DNA of 64,000 bases, taken from positions 196,089 to 260,088 of the forward strand of contig NZ_AZWO01000004.1 of NCBI RefSeq assembly GCF_000514775.1, in the 5' to 3' direction. The notes under the pieces were generated by a model. The model did no database searches. It saw only the letters and a program-made list of their open reading frames with translations, and was not told the origin of the DNA. Position numbers and translations under genes: made by a program. The DNA is from Salinispora pacifica CNR114. Lineage in GTDB: Bacteria; Actinomycetota; Actinomycetes; Mycobacteriales; Micromonosporaceae. This document shows, in pieces, positions 52,558 to 60,499 of the stretch. Each line of letters starts with the position of its first letter. Position 1 is the first letter of the stretch.

Positions 52558-55011
52558 CTAACGGGTCCAGCTCAGCACCGGAGAGATCCGCGTCGCCCGT
52601 TGCGCCGGTACGACGCTGGCCAGCACCCCGGTCACCACCGCCACGACCAGCAGCAGCGCCAACTGCAACCAGGGCAGCGCAATGACCGGTGTGGCCGTCG
52701 CGCCCACGGTGGCGGTCGCGCCGACCAGGCCCACCGGTACGCCGATCAGCAGGCCGGTGCCGGCGCCGAGCACGGTGATGGCCACCGCCTCAATGGCGAG
52801 CATCGCCCGTAGTCGCCCGCGCCGAGTGCCGAGCGCCCGCAACAGAGCCAGCTCCGGCGTACGCTCGATGACCGACAGGCCCAGCAGGTTCGCCACGCCG
52901 AGCAGCGAGATGATCACGGTTACGCCGAGCATCGCGAGTGCCAGCCCGAGCAGGATGGCGAGCACCTCGGCGAGGTCACCCCCCTCGGTGATGCCCCCGC
53001 CCAACTCCACCTCCAGATCACCGGCGGTGACCGCATGCACCCGGTCGGCCAGGGCCGCCCGGTCGAAGTCGGGATCCGCCACCGCCCAGATCGTGGTGGG
53101 AGTCGCCGGGACGCCCTGGGCTGCGAGCGCGTCGGCGGAGGTCACCCCGAGGAGTTGCCCCGTAGTGTCGGCCAGCCGGGAGGTGCGGGCGGCAAAGCTT
53201 AAGTTCCGGTCGCCGACACCGACGCTCACCGGGCTGCCCTCCGGTAAGCCGCGAGCGGCCAGGTACGCCTCAGGTACGAGGAGGACCGGCACTTCGGTCG
53301 GTGCGGCGAGTTCGGGCGCCAGCCGGTCGGCCAGGCTGGCGGGCAGGGCGGCGATTCGAGTCGGGGTGGCCTTGCCAGCGTCGGAGAACCGGGCGTTTAC
53401 CGTGCCCACGGTGGCCGAGGCGGCCAGCTCGGGTACCGCGGCGAGAGCCCGAGCCGTGGCACCGTCGACGGGGGTGCCTTCGGTGTGGGCGCTTACGGCC
53501 ACCGGGTAGCGGGCCGCCAGGTCCGCCTCCACCGTGGCCTGTCCGGTTCTGGCCGCCACGGTCAGGCAGGCGATCAGGGCCGCGCCGACCACCACGGCCA
53601 TCGCCGCCGTGGCGGTCCGCCGGGCGTTCCGGTTCAGGTTGCTCCCGGCCAGGCCAGCGGCGACGCCGAGTCGCTCCGACACCCGGGCGATCGGCTGCAG
53701 CAGCTGCGCGATCAGCCGGGGCAGGACGGGCAGCAGGCCGGCCGCCAACAAAAGGCCACCGGCGAGGGCCAGTGGCAGCGAGCCGCCGGCCCCCGCCACG
53801 GCCAGCACCGCGACCGCACCGAACGTGACCACCACGCCGGCGACCAGACGGCGCGGAGCGCGGACCGCAGCGAGCGGCACCTCGGGAAGCTCCCCGAGCG
53901 CCCGGACCGGCGCGACGCCCGCGGCGCGTCGGGTTGGCAACCCGACGGCGAAGAGCGTGGCCGTAATCCCGACCAACACGCTGCCGGCCAGGGTCAGCGG
54001 GTTCACCCGTAGGCCACCACCGCTGATGCTGAGCAGGTCGGCGCCGAGGTAGCCGACCACGACACCCGCCGCCGCACCCACGACGGCGCCGATCGTGCCC
54101 ACGATGGCGGCCTCAGCCAGCAGGATCCGGCTGACCTGACTTCGGTGCCCGCCGACGAGTCGCAGCAGGGCGGTCTGACGAACTCGTTGGGCGGCCACCA
54201 CCTGGAAGGTGTTGGCGATGACCAGGATGGCGGCCAGCAGGGCCACCGCGACGAGGGCAAGCATCAACACGATCAGCTGGGTACTCCCCCCGACGAGGCG
54301 CGCGGCGGCCTCGTCCGCCGCGGCGGAAGCACTCACCGCCGACGCGCCCGACGGCAGGATGCGATCAATCAGGTCGATGGTGGCCTCGAGCCGGTTCGGG
54401 TCGTCGATCGTGACCAGGGCGGCGCGCGGCACGTCGTCGGCGAAGTAGGCCGGGTCGGCGTAGAAGCGGAATGACGCACCGGCCAACGGACGGAACCCCA
54501 GGTCGGTCGAGCCCGTCACGGTGACAGTGACCGCCGGCCGGTCGCCCTGCCGGAAGGTCACTGGGTCGCCGACGCCCGCCCCCAGCTCGTCGAGGGTCCG
54601 CTGGTCGGCGACGACCTGCTGGGGCCCAGTAGGCCACGAGCCACGGTCCAGGTCGAACCAGCGGACCGCGGCGGTGGCGGCGATGCTCTGCACGTTCGCG
54701 GAACCGCGTCGCTCGCCACTGACGACGCTGACCGTTCGCGCGAACTGCGGATCGACCGTGCGAACGTGCGGGACCTCCGCCACCGTTCGGTACCAACTTG
54801 GGTCGGAGGTCGAGTCCGCCGCAGCGATAACGATGTCGGCCGTGGTGAGCGGCGCCGCCGCGGTGCGGCGTAGCCCCTCGCTGGCGGTGGCGATGAAGGT
54901 GGCGGTGGCGGCGAGGAACCCCGTCGCCAGCAGAACCGCCGCGATGATTGCCAGAAACCGGGTCGGATAGGTACGGACCTGTGCCCAGGCCAGTGCGACG
55001 ATCACCCTCAT
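52558..55011 (-). CDS. FtsX/MacB-type ABC transporter permease
   Basis: 817-aa permease with two FtsX units. An N-terminal helix (about residues 8-30) is followed by a large extracytoplasmic (MacB-PCD-like) domain of about 190 residues and three helices (about 240-380). A fourth to sixth helix cluster (about 400-480), a second outer domain and three final helices (about 690-805) ending in GVLASVVPAQRATRISPVL complete it. This is the double-FtsX layout of actinobacterial lipid or peptide exporters. The start overlaps the ATPase gene stop by 4 bp. With the divergent two-component system it forms a typical sensing and export module. Confidence 0.9.
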   Translation of the reverse strand: MRVIVALAWAQVRTYPTRFLAIIAAVLLATGFLAATATFIATASEGLRRTAAAPLTTADIVIAAADSTSDPSWYRTVAEVPHVRTVDPQFARTVSVVSGERRGSANVQSIAATAAVRWFDLDRGSWPTGPQQVVADQRTLDELGAGVGDPVTFRQGDRPAVTVTVTGSTDLGFRPLAGASFRFYADPAYFADDVPRAALVTIDDPNRLEATIDLIDRILPSGASAVSASAAADEAAARLVGGSTQLIVLMLALVAVALLAAILVIANTFQVVAAQRVRQTALLRLVGGHRSQVSRILLAEAAIVGTIGAVVGAAAGVVVGYLGADLLSISGGGLRVNPLTLAGSVLVGITATLFAVGLPTRRAAGVAPVRALGELPEVPLAAVRAPRRLVAGVVVTFGAVAVLAVAGAGGSLPLALAGGLLLAAGLLPVLPRLIAQLLQPIARVSERLGVAAGLAGSNLNRNARRTATAAMAVVVGAALIACLTVAARTGQATVEADLAARYPVAVSAHTEGTPVDGATARALAAVPELAASATVGTVNARFSDAGKATPTRIAALPASLADRLAPELAAPTEVPVLLVPEAYLAARGLPEGSPVSVGVGDRNLSFAARTSRLADTTGQLLGVTSADALAAQGVPATPTTIWAVADPDFDRAALADRVHAVTAGDLEVELGGGITEGGDLAEVLAILLGLALAMLGVTVIISLLGVANLLGLSVIERTPELALLRALGTRRGRLRAMLAIEAVAITVLGAGTGLLIGVPVGLVGATATVGATATPVIALPWLQLALLLVVAVVTGVLASVVPAQRATRISPVLSWTR

Positions 55012-55745
55012 ACCGTCACCGCGGCCAGCGAGGCGAGGATGGTGTCCCGAGTGGGCTGACGCAGCTCGTCGCGGATCCGGCCGTCGGCCATCACCAGGGC
55101 CCGGTCGGCGTGGGCCGCGGCGCCGGGATCGTGCGTCACCATGATGATCGTCTGCCCGTACCGCCGTGCCGCGTCCCGCAGGCCGACCAGCAGGGCCCGC
55201 CCGGTGGCGATATCCAGCGCACCGGTCGGTTCGTCGGCGAACACGACACTGGGCTGGGCCAACAGGGCCCGGGCTACCGCGACGCGCTGCTGCTCGCCCC
55301 CGGACAGCTCGGTCGGGCGGTGCTCCAGCCGGTCGCCGATCCGCAGCCGGTCGCTGATGATCCGCAGCCGCACCGGATCAACCGACCGGCCGGCGAGCCG
55401 CAGCGGAAGCGTGATGTTCTGCCGAGCGGTCAGCGTGGGCAGCAGATTGAACGCCTGGAAGATGAAGCCGATCCGATCTCGCCGCAGATCGGTCAGCGCG
55501 CGGTCGTCCAGCCCCGCCAGCGGTGCGCCGGCTACGCAGACCGAACCCTCGGTAGGGGTGTCCAATCCGGCCAGCAGCTGCATCAACGTGGTCTTTCCGG
55601 ACCCGGAGGGGCCCATGATGGCGGTGAACTCGCCGACGGCAAAGTTGGCGGAAACCCCGTCCACTGCCCGGATTGCGGACTCTCCGGCACCGTACGTCTT
55701 GTAGACGTCTCGGCAGCTGACCATGTCGGCACACGCCGTCTGCAT
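55008..55745 (-). CDS. MacB/LolD-type ABC transporter ATP-binding protein
   Basis: 245-aa ATPase: Walker A MGPSGSGKTTLMQLLAGL, Q-loop FIFQAFNLLPTLTARQNI, signature LSGGEQQRVAVARALL, Walker B VVFADEPTGALD and H-loop MVTHDPGAAAHADR. It powers the FtsX-like permease encoded downstream with a 4-bp overlap. The start is uncertain: ATG 55745 is used, with ATG 55751 and 55724 as alternatives; the family core begins shortly after 55724. It is divergent from a kinase-regulator operon across a palindromic region. Confidence 0.9.
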   Translation of the reverse strand: MQTACADMVSCRDVYKTYGAGESAIRAVDGVSANFAVGEFTAIMGPSGSGKTTLMQLLAGLDTPTEGSVCVAGAPLAGLDDRALTDLRRDRIGFIFQAFNLLPTLTARQNITLPLRLAGRSVDPVRLRIISDRLRIGDRLEHRPTELSGGEQQRVAVARALLAQPSVVFADEPTGALDIATGRALLVGLRDAARRYGQTIIMVTHDPGAAAHADRALVMADGRIRDELRQPTRDTILASLAAVTV

Positions 55746-55818
55746 CACCATCTCACCGACGGTAGGCAGGCTCCCGGTCGGACACATCCGTCCGGGGCAT
55801 CGCTTCTCGCTCGCAGGC

Positions 55819-55848
55819 CGATACCTTGGTATCGAGGCTTCGGTATCG
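55819..55848. promoter_or_regulatory. Inverted repeat plus half-site, candidate response-regulator operator
   Basis: CGATACC-TT-GGTATCG (55819-55834) is a perfect 7-bp inverted repeat with a 2-bp spacer, followed by a further GGTATCG at 55842-55848. It lies between the ABC transporter and the two-component genes and could coordinate both directions. Confidence 0.6.
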
Positions 55849-55899
55849 TCGGGGGAAGCGGCAATTCCCCAACAACGGCTCCCTGAATACCCTGAACGA

Positions 55900-57036
55900 G
55901 TGCGGGTCGAAACGAAGCGGGCGCTGGTGGTTGACACCGGCATCGCGATCGCCGCCGGGGCCGGCTGCTTGGCACTCGGGCTCACCGGACTGCCGGCCTG
56001 GTACTGGTCGGCAACGCTGGCCCCGTTGCTGACGATCCGCCGGGTCGCACCGCTGACCATGCTCGGACTCGCAGCGCTCATCTCGGGCATCCAGCTACTG
56101 GTGACGCAGAGCCTTCTCTTCCCCGGTGACCTCGTCGGCCTGGTCGCCGTGCACGCAGTCGCGGCGTACGCCACCGAGCGGATGCGGCACACCGGCCTCC
56201 TACTCGGCGTGATCGGCGCCCTGGTGGTGACCGGCTACGTCCTGCACACCGTGCCGAGTTGGCCGGGCGGCGCCGGGCTGCTCGGCAGCGTGATCGCGGC
56301 GACGTCGCTCGCCGCCTGGTCGACCGGGTTGCGGCACCGCCAGCAGCGCGGTGCCGTGGCGCATGCCGAGCATCGCCGGCGACTCGCCGAAGCGGAGAGC
56401 GCCGTCCGCGCCCAACTCGCGGTGCACGAGGAGCGGGCCCGGATCAACCGCGAGATGCACGACATCATCGCGCACTCGCTGGCCTCGATCATCGCTCAGG
56501 CCGAGGGTGGGCGGGTCGCCGCCCGCGCCGACGCCGTCGTCGCCGGTCCACTGTTCGATCAGATCGCGGGCACCGGTCGGGAAGCACTCACCGACGTCAA
56601 ACGCCTACTCACCACCGTCGCCGAAGCGGACGACGAGCTGGATGCGAAGGGGCTACGCGCGCTACCCGCGCTACTGACCAGCGTCGCCGCCGCTGGTCTC
56701 CCGGTGACCCTGAGCACGGAGGGATCCGAGCAGCCCCTCGGGCCCGGGATGGATCTCGCCGTCTACCGGGTGATCCAGGAGTCGCTCACCAACGTCATCA
56801 AGCACACACCCCGGCAACAGGCACAGCTGCAGATGCACTGGCAGCCTGGGCTACTCACCGTCACCGTGACAAACCCACTGGTGGGACACGATGGCAGGGC
56901 GCCGGTTCCGGGGCAGGGCCTGGCCGGCATTCGACAGCGGTGCGCGCTCTTCAACGGAGGCTACACGGTGACCACCGGGGCAGAATTCACGGTCACCACC
57001 CGGTGGCCGCTGGTCCAGGAGGGAACGCTGTCGTGA
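55900..57036 (+). CDS. NarL-family sensor histidine kinase
   Basis: 378-aa kinase. The N-terminal membrane region has about five helices (residues 10-150) with short loops, then a coiled segment (HRQQRGAVAHAEHRRRLAEAE) and an H-box EERARINREMHDIIAHSLASIIAQAEGG. The ATPase domain has VIQESLTNVIKHTPRQQ and GQGLAGIRQRCALFNGGYTV. GTG 55900 is the chosen start; frames upstream lack similarity. It is coupled to the response regulator by a 4-bp overlap and divergent from the MacB-like exporter, which it probably controls. Confidence 0.87.
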   Translation: MRVETKRALVVDTGIAIAAGAGCLALGLTGLPAWYWSATLAPLLTIRRVAPLTMLGLAALISGIQLLVTQSLLFPGDLVGLVAVHAVAAYATERMRHTGLLLGVIGALVVTGYVLHTVPSWPGGAGLLGSVIAATSLAAWSTGLRHRQQRGAVAHAEHRRRLAEAESAVRAQLAVHEERARINREMHDIIAHSLASIIAQAEGGRVAARADAVVAGPLFDQIAGTGREALTDVKRLLTTVAEADDELDAKGLRALPALLTSVAAAGLPVTLSTEGSEQPLGPGMDLAVYRVIQESLTNVIKHTPRQQAQLQMHWQPGLLTVTVTNPLVGHDGRAPVPGQGLAGIRQRCALFNGGYTVTTGAEFTVTTRWPLVQEGTLS

Positions 57037-57689
57037 CCGAGCCGCCCATCACGGTGCTCATCGCCGACGACCAGGACCTCGTCCGTACGGGATTCACGCT
57101 CGTCGTCAACTCCGCCGCCGGCCTGCGGGTAGTCGCCACCGCCGCCACCGGTGCGGAAGCGGTTGACCTCGCCACCGCGCACCAGCCGGACGTCATTCTG
57201 ATGGACATCCGGATGCCCCACACCGACGGTATTACCGCCACCCGGGCCATCCTCGCCGCCCCCGGGCCCCGCCCGAAGATCATCGCACTGACCACATACG
57301 ACAGCGATGACTACGCGACCCGGATCCTCGATGCCGGCGCCAGTGGCTACCTACTCAAGGATTCGACCGCCGAGGCGCTCATCGCAGCCATTCACACCGT
57401 GCACCGGGGGGAGGTCGTCCTCGCATCGGCAACCACCCGGCGCCTGACAGCCGGTCGGGCCGGGCCGAGACCGGCTCAGCGGCGCACAGGCATTGATGAC
57501 TTCACCGCCCGGGAGCGCGACGTCTTCCACCTGGTCGTGGCGGGAGCAAGCAACGCCGAGATCGCCCAACGGCTACACCTCGCCGAGGTCACGGTGAAGA
57601 CCCACGTCGGCCGGGTGCTGGCGAAGCTCGGCGTACGGGACCGCGTCAACATCGTGATCTGGGCATACCGCAACGGCGTCGTCGGCTGA
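57033..57689 (+). CDS. NarL/LuxR-type response regulator
   Basis: 218-aa regulator: acidic pair in TVLIADDQDLVRTGF, phospho-acceptor in DVILMDIRMPHTDG, lysine in GYLLKDSTAEALI. The LuxR HTH is FTARERDVFHLVVAGASNAEIAQRLHLAEVTVKTHVGRVLAKLGVRDR. GTG start overlaps the kinase stop. The palindrome with GGTATCG units at 55819-55848 upstream of the operon is a candidate binding site for autoregulation and control of the divergent ABC genes. Confidence 0.91.
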   Translation: MTEPPITVLIADDQDLVRTGFTLVVNSAAGLRVVATAATGAEAVDLATAHQPDVILMDIRMPHTDGITATRAILAAPGPRPKIIALTTYDSDDYATRILDAGASGYLLKDSTAEALIAAIHTVHRGEVVLASATTRRLTAGRAGPRPAQRRTGIDDFTARERDVFHLVVAGASNAEIAQRLHLAEVTVKTHVGRVLAKLGVRDRVNIVIWAYRNGVVG

Positions 57690-57740
57690 CCCGGCGGCTG
57701 CCCACGATCCGTACCGCCCTCGGGCGGGACCCGGGGTCGG

Positions 57741-57758
57741 GCGGGACCCGGATCCCGC
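57741..57758. terminator. GC-rich hairpin after the two-component operon
   Basis: GCGGGA (57741-57746) pairs with TCCCGC (57753-57758) over a 6-base loop, 51 bp after the regulator stop. A direct repeat CGGGCGGGACCCGG (57721-57734, 57738-57751) overlaps it. There is no U tract, so terminator function is only likely. Confidence 0.35.
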
Positions 57759-57871
57759 GACTCGGCGGCCGCGGAGCGGCTCACCGCGTACTGTCGGATG
57801 AACGGATGTCCATGGCAGGCACACCGCGTTTGCCGGACGGCCGGAAATCCCGTTCCGACCTGGGGTGAGCA

Positions 57872-58729
57872 TTGAACACGAACCCGAATCGCTGCGTCCT
57901 GATCACTGGAACGTCCTCCGGAATCGGACTGGCCACCGCCATCGCCTGCGCCCGTGCGGGCTGGACGACCGTGGCTACGATGCGGGACACCACAAGGGCG
58001 GAGGCGTTGAACGCCGCCGCGGCGGCCGCCGGGGTGTCCCTGGATATCCGTGCCCTCGACGTCACCGACGAGTCGGTCCGGGACGGTATCGACTCGGTGG
58101 CGGCCGAGCACGGCCGGCTCGACGCCGTGATCAACAACGCCGGCGCCGCGTACCTCGGCACCGTGGAGAATGACGACCTCGCCGACATCCGCGCCTGCGT
58201 CGAGGTGAACTTCTTCGGCGTGATCCAGGTATCCCAGGCGGCGATGCCGCACCTGCGGTCCAGCGGCGGCCGCCTCCTGACCATCAGCAGCGTCGGTGGC
58301 AGTGTCGGGCAGCCCTTCAACGAGGCGTACTGCGCCGCCAAGTTCGCCGTCGAGGGCTTCATGCAGTCGCTGGCGCCGGTCGCCCGCACGGTCGGCGTGC
58401 AGGTTGGCATCATCGAGCCCGCCGCAGTTGTCAGCGAATTCGTGGCCAACGCCAACGTGGACATCCCGGCCATGGTGGCGCAGGCCGGGCCGTACGCGCC
58501 GGCGCTTACCGCGTACGTGCAGCGGGTCCAGGCGATGTACGAGGCGGACACCGGCAAGCCTCAAACGTCCGACGAGGTCGCAGCTGTGGTCATGGAGGTG
58601 CTGACCGCGCCGGAGCTGCCCTTCCGGACGCAGACCTCGAACGAGGCGCGGGACTTTGTGGGCCGGTCGCTGTCGGACCTCAATGGTTCGGCCGTCCTCG
58701 GGGAGACCCGGGGCTGGGTCGCCCAGTAG
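57872..58729 (+). CDS. Short-chain dehydrogenase/reductase (classical SDR)
   Basis: 285-aa SDR. The cofactor motif is CVLITGTSSGIGLATAIACARAG, then DAVINNAGAAYLG and the active-site Tyr-x3-Lys in NEAYCAAKFAVEGF, with the catalytic Ser in LLTISSVGGSVG. The Thr/Arg-containing region after the second strand (TMRDTTRAE) suggests NADP(H) preference. The substrate is unknown; retinol or steroid dehydrogenase-type labels are common for this subgroup but not supported. The start is TTG at 57872 after GGGGTGAG, with ITG positioned as usual. The 3' end overlaps the convergent MFS remnant by 50 bp. Confidence 0.85.
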   Translation: MNTNPNRCVLITGTSSGIGLATAIACARAGWTTVATMRDTTRAEALNAAAAAAGVSLDIRALDVTDESVRDGIDSVAAEHGRLDAVINNAGAAYLGTVENDDLADIRACVEVNFFGVIQVSQAAMPHLRSSGGRLLTISSVGGSVGQPFNEAYCAAKFAVEGFMQSLAPVARTVGVQVGIIEPAAVVSEFVANANVDIPAMVAQAGPYAPALTAYVQRVQAMYEADTGKPQTSDEVAAVVMEVLTAPELPFRTQTSNEARDFVGRSLSDLNGSAVLGETRGWVAQ

Positions 58730-59664
58730 GGCTAACAGGCTCCCGCTCGATGTGCGGTGGGGGCGAGCCGGCGGAGGCCGGCCGCTCCGCCGTCGGACGA
58801 ACCCGGCGCAGCAGCGACGCCGACAACACGGCGAGGAGCACCGCCAGCCCGGCGCTCACCCCGCCGGCGGTGTTGAAGCCACCGGTGAACGCGACCCGCG
58901 CCGCCTCCAGCAGCGCCGCGCCGGCCGGCTCGGGCAGCTGCTCGGCGACGACGGTGGCGCCGGCGAGGGATTCCGCAGCCGCCTCGCCGGCATCTCCTGG
59001 CAGGCCCACCGGGATGGCGGCGGCGACCGCACTGCGGTACACCGCTGTGCCGACGCTGCCCAGCAGCGCGACACCAAGCGCGACCCCGAGTTCGGTGCTG
59101 GTCTCGGAGATCGACGATGCGGACCCGGCCCGCTGTGGTGGAGCGGCCCCGATGGCCAGATCGGTGCCCAACACGGCCCCGGGGCCGAACCCGAGGTAGA
59201 CCAGTACCAGGCCGAGCACTGCCAGGCCGAGCCCCACCGGCGCTGCCCACCAGGCCGATCAGCGAGTAGCCGACCGCCGCGACCACCATGCCGCCGGCCA
59301 CCACGTAGCCCGGGGTGACGCGCCGCGCGAGCAGCGGCGCCAGCATCGAACCGGCCAGCATGGCGATCGCGTACGGCAACATCCACCGGCCGGCTCGCAG
59401 CGGGGGGAGGCCCACGACGAGCTGGGCGTACTGCGCGAAGAGCAGGGCGATGCCCCCGATGGTGGTCCCACCGACCAGCATGATGAGGCCCTAGCTGTCC
59501 ATGATCCACAGCAGTTGGGCGGCATCCGGCGCCAGGTCGGCGCTCAACTGCGGTAACGCCAGGTACAGCACGTTGAGGTCAAGTGCCAGCAGCAGCGTGG
59601 GCAGGGCGAGCACCGCGAGCCCCACCCATTCCCGCCGGCCAGCTCGGCTCTCGTTGATGTCCAT
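58680..59664 (-). pseudogene. Broken DHA2-type MFS exporter gene
   Basis: From ATG 59664 the first helix of a SmvA/QacA-type MFS protein is readable (MDINESRAGRREWVGLAVLA..., LYLALPQLSADLAP, LLWIMDS). An in-frame TAG at 59491-59493 stands where relatives have Tyr. Directly after it the sequence jumps to a region equivalent to late helices (LLFAQYAQLVVGLPPLRAG, VVAGGMVVAAVGYSLIGLV), so about 170 codons are deleted. Near 59240, at a G-run, the frame shifts and the last helices follow in a third segment (VLGTDLAIGAAPPQRAGSASSISETSTELGVALG) to 58680. Three lesions make this a non-functional remnant. Confidence 0.85.
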
Positions 59665-59701
59665 CAAAGGATCCCGTCGAGTCCGCGCACCGGCCCCGGA
59701 T

Positions 59702-60370
59702 CTACCCGTCGTAGTCGTCGTGCAGCCGCCACCAGCTGTACGGCGTGCCCTGCGGCCGCCCGCCCGGAGTCTCCTCCCAGGTCTCCTGCCGGCCCAGCGG
59801 AGTCAGGTCGAGCAGGGTCCAGTTGCTGCCGAGGGCCTCAACGCCGCGCCCAGTGGTGAAGTACGTGCGGTACACCTCGTCGCCGTCGCGCAGGAAGACA
59901 CTTAGGCCAAAGGACTCCCCCGCCTCCGACGTCAGCCCGAAGTCGGGGTTGAAGTCGGTGCCGTAGGACGAGTACCAGGGCAACGTCCAGCCCATCCGCT
60001 CCTGGAACGGCGTGATCTCGGCCCGGGGCGCCCGCGAGATCAACGCGACTGTGGTATCCCGTGCGTTCAGGTGAGCCGGGTGCCCGAGGTTGTCCACGAA
60101 CATGGAGCAGCCCTCGCAGTGGTGCGACGAGTCGGGGGTGAGCATGAAGTGGTAGACGACCAGCTGCCGCCGTCCCTCGAACACGTCGGCCAGGCCGACC
60201 CGGCCGGCGGGCCCGTCGAAGACGTACTCCTGCTCGATGCGGGTCATTGGCAGCCGGCGGCGCTCGGCGGCGAGCGCGTCCCGGGCTCGGGTCGCCTCCT
60301 TCTCCTTGACCAGCAGCCGCTCGCGCGCGGCCTGCCACTCCTGGGCGGACACAACCGGTGGCAGGTTCAC
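59702..60370 (-). CDS. DUF899 (thioredoxin-like fold) family protein
   Basis: 222-aa protein: LPPVVSAQEWQAARERLLVKEKEATRARDALAAERRRLPM at the start, then YVFDGPAGRVGLADVFEGRRQLVVYHFML, HHCEGCSMFVDNLGHPAHLNARDTTVALISRAP and the aromatic ending YSWWRLHDDYDG. DUF899 proteins are predicted thioredoxin-like oxidoreductases with a CxxC-type site (C-E-G-C here). The substrate is unknown. The GTG at 60370 after GGAG-type purines suits the family start. The genes on both sides are unrelated. Confidence 0.88.
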   Translation of the reverse strand: MNLPPVVSAQEWQAARERLLVKEKEATRARDALAAERRRLPMTRIEQEYVFDGPAGRVGLADVFEGRRQLVVYHFMLTPDSSHHCEGCSMFVDNLGHPAHLNARDTTVALISRAPRAEITPFQERMGWTLPWYSSYGTDFNPDFGLTSEAGESFGLSVFLRDGDEVYRTYFTTGRGVEALGSNWTLLDLTPLGRQETWEETPGGRPQGTPYSWWRLHDDYDG

Positions 60371-60499
60371 GATCTTTCTCCGTTCCTGGGGTGCGGCCGG
60401 TGGATCCCAGCCTCCTGGTCCACCCTGTCCGGCGGCACTCTCGGTCCAATCCCGGCGAAATCACGGTCCGTTGTCGGGGCCCTGGGCTACGGTGCCCCC

